NCBI RefSeq assembly: GCF_003711515.1
Contig: NW_021167081.1
Span: forward strand, 1,700,740-1,764,739
DNA length: 64,000 nt
Reading direction: 5' to 3'
From: Sodiomyces alkalinus F11
Taxonomy: Eukaryota; Ascomycota; Sordariomycetes; Glomerellales; Plectosphaerellaceae
The notes below the pieces were generated by a model. It did not search any database. It saw only the letters and a list, made by a program, of their open reading frames with translations, and was not told the origin of the DNA. A program made the position numbers and the translations under genes. This document shows positions 57,561 to 64,000 of the stretch, piece by piece (position 1 is the stretch's first letter; the number at the start of each line of letters is the position of its first letter).

Positions 57561-59780
57561 AGGAGATACGGACGCGAAAGAAGGCCGATACGGCGGCGAG
57601 GAGGATAAGAACTAACAGCGAAGTTATATCAGGAGTATACCCCCGCGCTACTTAACTTAGGAATAGGAAAGACTAAGTAAAACCCTAAAAGGCTACCGAA
57701 ATAACCTAAATAATATAAATAACCTACTCCCCTATAATCTCCCCTTTTTTAGCTCCTCCTTTTATAAGGCTATACCGTCCTTAGCGGTACTTACCTATAA
57801 CTCCTCCTAAGGAGGAGATAAGGCGAGTATAGCCTTAGGAGTAGCCCCCGGATTATCCCTAGTAGCGAAGGGGGTTATAGCTATATAGTACTTATATACG
57901 CGGCAGATAAAGTAAAAAAGGTTATAAACCTCTTACGATATTATAGTAATATCGTTATTCTTATCCTTTAGTTTCTATAATACCTCCTTAAGCGTCTTAT
58001 CTATACTAAGTATAGAGGCGGCGATATTATTAAGGGCTTATACTATTCTTATCTAGAACTTAGTAGTAGTGGACGGGGCGGTAGCGGGCGGCGGGGCGAT
58101 AACGGTAGGCGGCGCGGCGGCGGGAGTAAGAGTAATAGCGGGGGCGGGAGCGGCGATAAGGGTAAGGGCGATAACGGGCGTAGGAGCTTTTAAAAACCAC
58201 TAATGCTTTAGCCCGATTTAGCCTAACCAAGAGTAATTTAGAAATAACTATATACTTCCTAGAATTAGCGGCGATTCTATATGGATAGTTAGTATAGAAG
58301 TCGTATATAAAAGGCTAATATAAACTTATATTCTTACTATCGTTATCCTTATTTATAGCGCGAGCGGTATCCTATAAGGCGTTAGCGGCATTATAGGCGG
58401 TGGTAGGGAGCTATATTATCTATTAGTTATAGTTACTATATACCTAATAAGAATTACTTATAAGGGAGTATTTATACGTTTAGCAGGAATACTCGTAATA
58501 CTTAGCGTTAGCCTTAGCCGCGCTAAGGCCCGATTAGTAATAATACTCGATACTATATTCTTATTTACACTACTAAATAGTATATTACGTATAGGGAACT
58601 AGGCGGCAAGGGCCGGGCGGGTTTTTAGGGGCTCTGCGTTTCTTAGGAGGGGGGGTCGGAGTCTACTTAGTATTAGTTACGGCCGACCTCGTAACCGATA
58701 GTAACACGGGCAGAATTTATATTATTATCACTATTACCCTTATAAGGGCGCTTACTAGGGGAGGTAAAGTCTAATATCTATTAACGGTTAGCTATAGCGC
58801 TAAACTATAGGCGAGGGGCGTGCTAGCTTATAGTAAGGAGAATACGGGCGGCCTAATTAATGAGCTATTACTCGGCGACGTTAGTTATACTATTAAGGGA
58901 CCTATAAGGTATCTCGGGGCTACTTATGGTATAGAAAATTTAATTGAAAAGAAATCGGGAAAATACCTAAAAAGAAGCTATAGAAGGGGAAGAAAATAGG
59001 GAAAAATAAGGAATAGTAAGAGGTTTATTTTACTATCCTTCCTAAGCTATTTAGGTAGAAGGAATAACCCCCGGTTATATATTCGGTAGGTATATTATTT
59101 ATAACGAGCACGCACACCGGCGAAAGGCTCGCGATAGCACCGCTATATAAGAGCTTCTTTATACTATTCTAGCCTTAAAAGGATATTAGCTACTACGGAT
59201 TACCTCCCTTCGAGGGCGCCTTTAATAGAAGCGAATAAAGGAGGCTATTTTTCGGATTATACGCGGGGAGGCTAGAGTAACGCGAGGTTATAACCGTACG
59301 ACTATAACACGACCACGACCTCGCCTCTAGCGGGGGGGGGGTATATTACGGGCTATAGCCCGCGGAATAGTCCCCGGTAGTGGCCGGGACTAAGAAGCAC
59401 GGACCTCCTAGTAAGGCCTATGCGATTCTCTATATACTTAGCTGTCTGTATACCGCGTAGACTTTTCCTTTCCTCCTTTCCTTCCTTAGTTCGAATAGTC
59501 TATATTTTCGGCCGTAATACATAAACAACTTTTAACAAGCCGTTATAGATCCTACCTATTATTTATAATAGGAGTCGGGCGTAGATTATAAATACCTATT
59601 TCTAACAATTAAGTCTCTAGCCAAAACTTACTATCCTTTACTTAACGTAGAATATACGGGTTACCTCTACTGATACTAATAATCAGGTATTTATTTAGTG
59701 GTTACGGGACCTCTTTTATAATCCCGAGCTTTACGGGTCTATTAATCTCTTCCCGGCTATCACGGCTATATATAACGCCG
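57561..59780. repeat. Unidentified RIP-mutated sequence with GC-rich islands
   Basis: The stretch 58050-58200 is a GGCGGG/GGCGAT-rich segment which on the minus strand reads as Ala/Pro-rich. It may be a structural ORF remnant, but no domain is recognised. A G run followed by TATATTACG is at about 59331-59349, similar to the one at 49500-49520. Nothing else can be named. Confidence 0.35.
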
Positions 59781-60530
59781 GCGACCTCTATACACGGATT
59801 TACCTAATATACCTACTTTACTAGGCCCCATAGGATTATATAATCTTCGTAGACCGCGTTATTCTAACTATCTGTAACGCGACTATTACGGAGATTAACG
59901 AATAGATACTTGGGCACCTACTAGGCCGGTTATAGATATACTAGGCCTAGAATTCGGTCGCTAATCGGCTAAAGGATACTAATAGTCTTAACCCGGAACT
60001 AGGCCCGGACTATTTAATATAGTTAGACTTCTCTTCTATCCTGCCGGCTAATCTTAAGCTAAAGGTCGGCGCCCCTATTATACTTATACGGAACCTTAAC
60101 CCGAAGCGGGGGCTCTATAACGGTCCACGGATAGTTATTTTATAGATAGCCCGGAACGTCTTAGAGGTAAAGGTCCTATCCGGATCGTATACCGGTGCTA
60201 TAGAATCAATCCCCCGTATTAACTTAGACTCTAATAAGAACAAGTTCCCGTATATAATCCGCCGCCGTTAGTTCCCTTTACGGCTCTGCTTCGCGATAAC
60301 GATTAATAAGTCGTAGGGCTAGTCGTTTAGTATAGTAGGCGTGGATTTTCAGCTATAGGCCTTTACTCACGGTTAATTTTACGTTACGATATTAAGAGTT
60401 ACGGATATTAGGAAGCTATTAGTATTATTACCGGCGAATAACGGTAAAAACGGTTAGGAGGCTTAGGTTAGCCGACGTATATCTAATATCGTATATCCAG
60501 AGGTCTTAATATAATCGTTTTAATAGTCAC
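59781..60530 (+). pseudogene. RIP-degraded C-terminus of a Helitron-type PIF1-like helicase
   Basis: The plus strand, through stops, shows a run of helicase motifs: NATITEIN, then LPANLKLKVGAPIILIRNLN with NPKRGLYNG, then FPLRLCFAITINKS followed by stop codons where Gln would be expected (motif VI region near 60294-60324), then FTHG and YVTI. This order is that of PIF1-family helicases at the end of Helitron replication proteins. The Rep and N-terminal helicase parts were not recognised upstream. The end of the ORF (SNIVYPEVL-like) lies in a direct repeat, listed separately. Confidence 0.6.
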
Positions 60531-60636
60531 GCTTACGGGAGTAACGGCCAGGGCGGTAAGTAGGCTTAGCCGTAGGTTAGTCGGAGTATATCTAATATCG
60601 TATACCCAGAGGTCTTAATAGATTTTTAATAGTCAC
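60466..60636. repeat. Direct repeat of about 62 bases at the helicase 3' end
   Basis: 60466-60530 and 60575-60636 share GTATATCTAATATCGTATA, CCAGAGGTCTTAATA and TTTTAATAGTCAC blocks in the same order. The repeated unit covers the final codons of the helicase remnant and the bases just after it. Confidence 0.8.
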
Positions 60637-62434
60637 TTTTATAGGTATAATAGTCTATTATAGTAACTAGCAGATGGAAAAGACGGTCGGGATTTTGTAT
60701 TATATAGCCTATACTAAGGGCAGATAAAGTAATAAAGTAAATAACCTATTCCCGCCATACTATGAATATAAAAATAAAATAACCGTAAACCCTTTATAAG
60801 ATAATAAAGTAAAAAGAAAAAAGATAGTTTAATCCTCCGCCGGGAGGCTATTCTCTAACGCAGCGATTATATTCTTATAGTACTGGATTAACTACTTCTT
60901 CTACGCCGTCGTTATACTGGTAAGGAGTATTATAGCTAGTACCTTTATATTGCTAAAGGTTATTACAGGCGGGGTAACCGGTAAGGGCTAGGCGGGCTAA
61001 GTGGGCTAGGCGGGCTTGGCGGGTAAGGGGGGCGCTATAATAACCGTACTTATTCCTGAAAGTCCGGCGGTAATTATAATAATAGGGGGGGGAGGGGGGG
61101 AGCGGGCACGGGCGCGGGAGCTACGGTTTTCGTCTTTTTCGATAAAGGCGTTAGGGTTCCTATTATTATAAATTAATTAATTAGTATATTAACGGTTATT
61201 ACGGTTACTATTAGCTTACCTACGGGCGTATTCGTATATTTTTTCCCTTTAAAAAAGGCAGGAGTAATAGCGGGGGGACTACTATTAATAGTAATAGCCG
61301 GGCGGAGAGAATACTTATTACCCTTCAAGTTAAAGTAGTAGTTACTATAATTACCGCTAGCGATATTAGGGACTATAAAATAACGTATAAACGGTCCGTC
61401 TTTATTATTATAGTGTTTATAGTCTTTCTATATACAACCTACTAGAGTTATTATAATAGCCTCGCGGTTAGCCGGGCGGTTAAGGTTAAGATTTTTATTT
61501 TCTTATGGCGCGAGGTTATACTTAATCTATTAATAACCATTAGTATAATATATAGATTAACGGTCTTTTATAATATACCTTAAGGCCCTATATAGTTATC
61601 AGCGCCTTAGTGTTTTTATAGCCGGTATTATAAATAAGGTTAATAACTTTATTACGGATAACCGTGTAACCTTCCTTTATAGGTATTATCTTCTAGACGC
61701 GCGAGCTACTAGGGGTAGCGGGCGGGTTATAGGCGGGCTAGGGGGCGGGTTAGGGGACGGTAAAGGCGGCGGCGGATAAAGCGGTAAAGGCGGCGGTAAA
61801 GGAGGCGGCGGATAGAGCGGTAAAAAGAGAGCGACCGTGATAAGGAAAAAATAGTTCGTCTAGTTTAGACGTATATCCCCTAATAGGGCGGTTAGCGGAG
61901 GGCGAGGTAGGGGATAGCGACCGTGATTCCTATAAATCGATAAGGGAGTCGGAGAGGGCGGGAGGTATATTACGAATTACGGTTAGTATTATCGCTTTTT
62001 ATAGGGTTAACGCGTATATTTATACCCGTAACTTATATAACGGTAATACTTTAACGTCTTAATACGGAAGAGAGGGAGGTATAGTTAAAGGGATAAAAAA
62101 ACTATTTATTTAGCAGTACTAGGAGGTATAATAACGGTTAATTAATTATAAGGTTTATTCCGTAAATAAAGCTATTTAAGTATTAAAAATAGAGAACGGC
62201 TTCATTACGGTAATAAAAAAACTAAATAAAAAAGGTCGTTATAGCGTAGAAAATAGTAAATAGCAGTAAAATAAAAGAACGCGTGTGCTTTACGGTTATT
62301 TACGGTTATTTAGTGGTGGTGGGGCAGGTTATATAATAAGCCCCCCCCCCATGAATAGCGGGATAGCCCCCCGCAGGGGCGAGTATTAGGGGCTTACCGT
62401 AGGCAAGCAACTAAGCTCGTTAAATCAGACAGTA
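60637..62434. repeat. RIP-mutated sequence with G-rich tandem repeats
   Basis: No coding remnant is recognised. GGCTAGGCGGGC-type units at about 60985-61025, a G-rich run near 61085-61105, and GGTAAAGGCGGCGG-type units at about 61760-61815 are tandem and G-rich on the plus strand. A C run lies at about 62341-62350, next to the right edge of the block. Confidence 0.5.
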
Positions 62435-63268
62435 TCAATTGTTATCGCCGTGGAAAATGAAACCTCCGCCGCGTCCTGACTCGTCAACTAATTCGGCACG
62501 TAGATGCTCCAACTCCTTACGCATTGACTTGGGGCTGGCATTCTCCAGAAGGCGTTCAAAGTCGAGTAGTTTTACCCCCTCTTCCGTGACGAGAAAGTTG
62601 TATCGGTTCACATCCCCATGTATAAGTCCCAGTTTGTGGAGTTTCCCTAGAGCTGTTTCGCAGATGCTCAGATCTTGGAAGGAGGCAGAGCGTCCCTCTA
62701 TTTTCTCTATGAGAAAGCCCATGATGCGTCCATTCTCGTGGATATGACCAAGAAAGCGCGGGGCCAGTCCGGAACCCTCAAGCAACTGATATGCTCTTGT
62801 TTCCTGTTCGATACGAGGCAGCTCCCACTCGAAACGGGCTATTTTGGCAATTATGGTGGCAGTTGATATGAGGGTAATTGGAAGAACTGAATGTGAGACA
62901 GCTTCGAAAACCATTACCGTGAGCTGTTTGGTCTTCTCCAACTCTAGGCAATCAACCCGAGTATGATGCCATGGACACCTGACGCCAGCTAGTGTTCGGT
63001 TCGAGATGGAAGTTTTCAAGTCGCCACTGGTTTCGTCTCTCGAGATGTGGGCTACGGTCCATTCCTCGTTGTAAGGAAGACGGGGCAGGGACTGAATAGG
63101 GAATGAAAGCGTATCTCTGTCAAAGGTTCCAGGAGAGATGGTGAGATATTTGACTTGATTTCCTATTCGCAGTCGGTATTCGCTCTCAAATGAATCGTCA
63201 TCATCCACTTCCATGGACAGGATGACCGGCTGCATTGGCGGCGGGTTCGCCGTTCGATCGTCAGACAT
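62435..63268 (-). CDS. Intact protein-kinase-fold (APH/LPS-kinase-like) protein
   Basis: The product has 277 residues from the Met coded at 63268 (MSDDRTANPPPM), chosen for its AAAATG context; the frame is open to another Met at 63364, which would add 32 residues. The C-terminal half has the kinase-fold catalytic signatures HGDVNRYN at 217-224 and DFE at 236-238 in place of DFG. Upstream are a candidate Lys-containing strand (IIAKIARFEWE) and a candidate helix Glu (PRIEQETRAYQLL). The N-terminal half, with SFESEYRLRIG and VKYLTI, is a family-specific domain. Similar fungal proteins are often labelled alpha-galactosidase A in databases without evidence, or as serine/threonine kinase-like. Substrate is unknown. 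It is unmutated although both flanks are RIP-degraded; codon composition is normal for the genic part of the window. Confidence 0.8.
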   Translation of the reverse strand: MSDDRTANPPPMQPVILSMEVDDDDSFESEYRLRIGNQVKYLTISPGTFDRDTLSFPIQSLPRLPYNEEWTVAHISRDETSGDLKTSISNRTLAGVRCPWHHTRVDCLELEKTKQLTVMVFEAVSHSVLPITLISTATIIAKIARFEWELPRIEQETRAYQLLEGSGLAPRFLGHIHENGRIMGFLIEKIEGRSASFQDLSICETALGKLHKLGLIHGDVNRYNFLVTEEGVKLLDFERLLENASPKSMRKELEHLRAELVDESGRGGGFIFHGDNN

Positions 63269-63544
63269 TTTCGCCATTGGGCCGCTCACTATAAAACTGT
63301 CAGCCAGATGTGTTTGAAAGAGGGTAGCATTCGCACATTTATGCTTCGAGATTCCCTTTACCATCGCTATGCCTCCTTCCCCTCTTTTATCTTCAGAAGA
63401 GCGTCTGTCATCAAGGACAAGGGCACTTTCATAGTTAAGGGATCAACGTTCTCGGCTTTGATGCTATCGGATGATCTGTGTTATTCCTGTATCTATTATT
63501 GTCGTATACGCAATATCATGCAAAGAACTATCGCACGTTAAATA

Positions 63545-64000
63545 GCACTTGGATGATTAACTTAGTAGAGTAGAAATCTCGTGTGTGTGTATTATGTTTA
63601 GTTATATCTGTGTGAGTCTCTTATACCCTTAATTTAGGTAGTGAAGACTCTGTTATGGGTACTATATTATTTAGATCCTATCTGGTCTTTTCCGGTATCC
63701 GCCCCTATTATATCCTAATACCCGAGGTCCGAAGCCCTTAGTTAGGGAGTGGATCCCCCCTAAATCCCCTATAGACTACGTCGTGGTCCTGCCTATATAA
63801 TACACCCCTTAGTTAAGGTGGGTCTTCTTAGATTAACTAACTAATTAGAGGCTTTAGTTTAAACTAAATACTCTTAGCTTTTCTATTATAAAATTAATAG
63901 TCGAGGGAAAAAACGCCCTTATAAAAGGGATCTAAATCCGACTTATTTAACCGTTTAATTTAACTCTATCTTAATTAGTTCCTTAATCCTGATTAGCCGG
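63545..64000. repeat. RIP-mutated sequence resumes
   Basis: From about 63545 the DNA is again AT-rich with very few CA/TG and many TA dinucleotides and direct stops. No element can be identified in the 456 bases available. Confidence 0.65.

Larger units (their letters stand above)
33180..62400. repeat. RIP-mutated transposon block
   Basis: CpA and TpG are almost absent over long stretches, TpA is in excess, and CpG is kept. For example, the 60-base rows starting at 45001 and 52201 contain no CA or TG but several CG. This is the expected result of RIP acting on C in CpA of both strands. Coding remnants show the matching changes: Gln and Trp codons became stops, Cys became Tyr in zinc knuckles, His became Tyr, and Asp became Asn in a reverse transcriptase active site. 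The left edge is at about 33160-33290; the right edge is at about 62400. Individual elements are listed separately. Confidence 0.9.

Noticed and set aside
62435..63364. Reading the kinase-like protein as a true alpha-galactosidase
   Set aside because: The sequence shows kinase-fold signatures (HGDVNRYN, DFE) and no glycoside hydrolase motif, so that database name is not supported.

Overview
The window is nuclear DNA of a filamentous ascomycete (Pezizomycotina, most likely a sordariomycete). The evidence is short GT-AG introns of 67-141 bases with CTAAC/CTGAC-type branch sites, CT-rich leaders, compact GC-rich genes of typical ascomycete families, and a block of transposons with the mutation signature of repeat-induced point mutation (RIP). 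Dispersed TACTCCGTA and CCTTAGGTACC motifs would fit Hypocreales, but that is a weak guess. I made no database comparison; family calls rest on motifs read in the translation.

From 1 to 22.4 kb is an ordinary housekeeping gene block with eight genes: a small Ser-rich protein (+), a PHAF1/UPF0183 family protein (-), a kinesin-5/BimC mitotic motor (+), a nuclear-looking C2H2-type finger protein (-), the ribosome-biogenesis factor pescadillo/NOP7 (-), the GPI-transamidase subunit PIG-U/GAB1 (+), mitochondrial isoleucyl-tRNA synthetase ISM1 (-), and a conserved-looking basic/acidic protein with a PIP-box-like tail (+). They form divergent pairs (PHAF1/kinesin, NOP7/GAB1, ISM1/unknown) and convergent pairs, with no sign of a pathway cluster. 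A 35-base N gap lies between GAB1 and ISM1.

From 22.4 to 33.2 kb is a gene-poor stretch of unmutated DNA. The only thing there that resembles a transcription unit is a 37-residue proline-rich ORF behind a CT/CAA-rich leader near 31.9 kb.

From 33.2 to 62.4 kb, CpA and TpG are almost gone, TpA is in excess and CpG survives: a heavily RIP-mutated transposon graveyard. Through the stop codons I could recognise a gag fragment, a solo LTR with target duplication, a minus-strand Ty3/Gypsy chromovirus interrupted inside its reverse transcriptase by a plus-strand Gypsy element, a second minus-strand chromovirus, a third chromodomain integrase tail, and a Helitron-type PIF1 helicase end. Such a block fits constitutive heterochromatin (centromere-proximal, subtelomeric or an internal island); the window cannot say which.

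From 62.4 to 63.5 kb a short unmutated island carries one intact kinase-fold gene. The RIP landscape resumes from about 63.55 kb to the end. This intact gene between mutated blocks is the most notable arrangement in the window. I did not find a clearly new multi-gene system.
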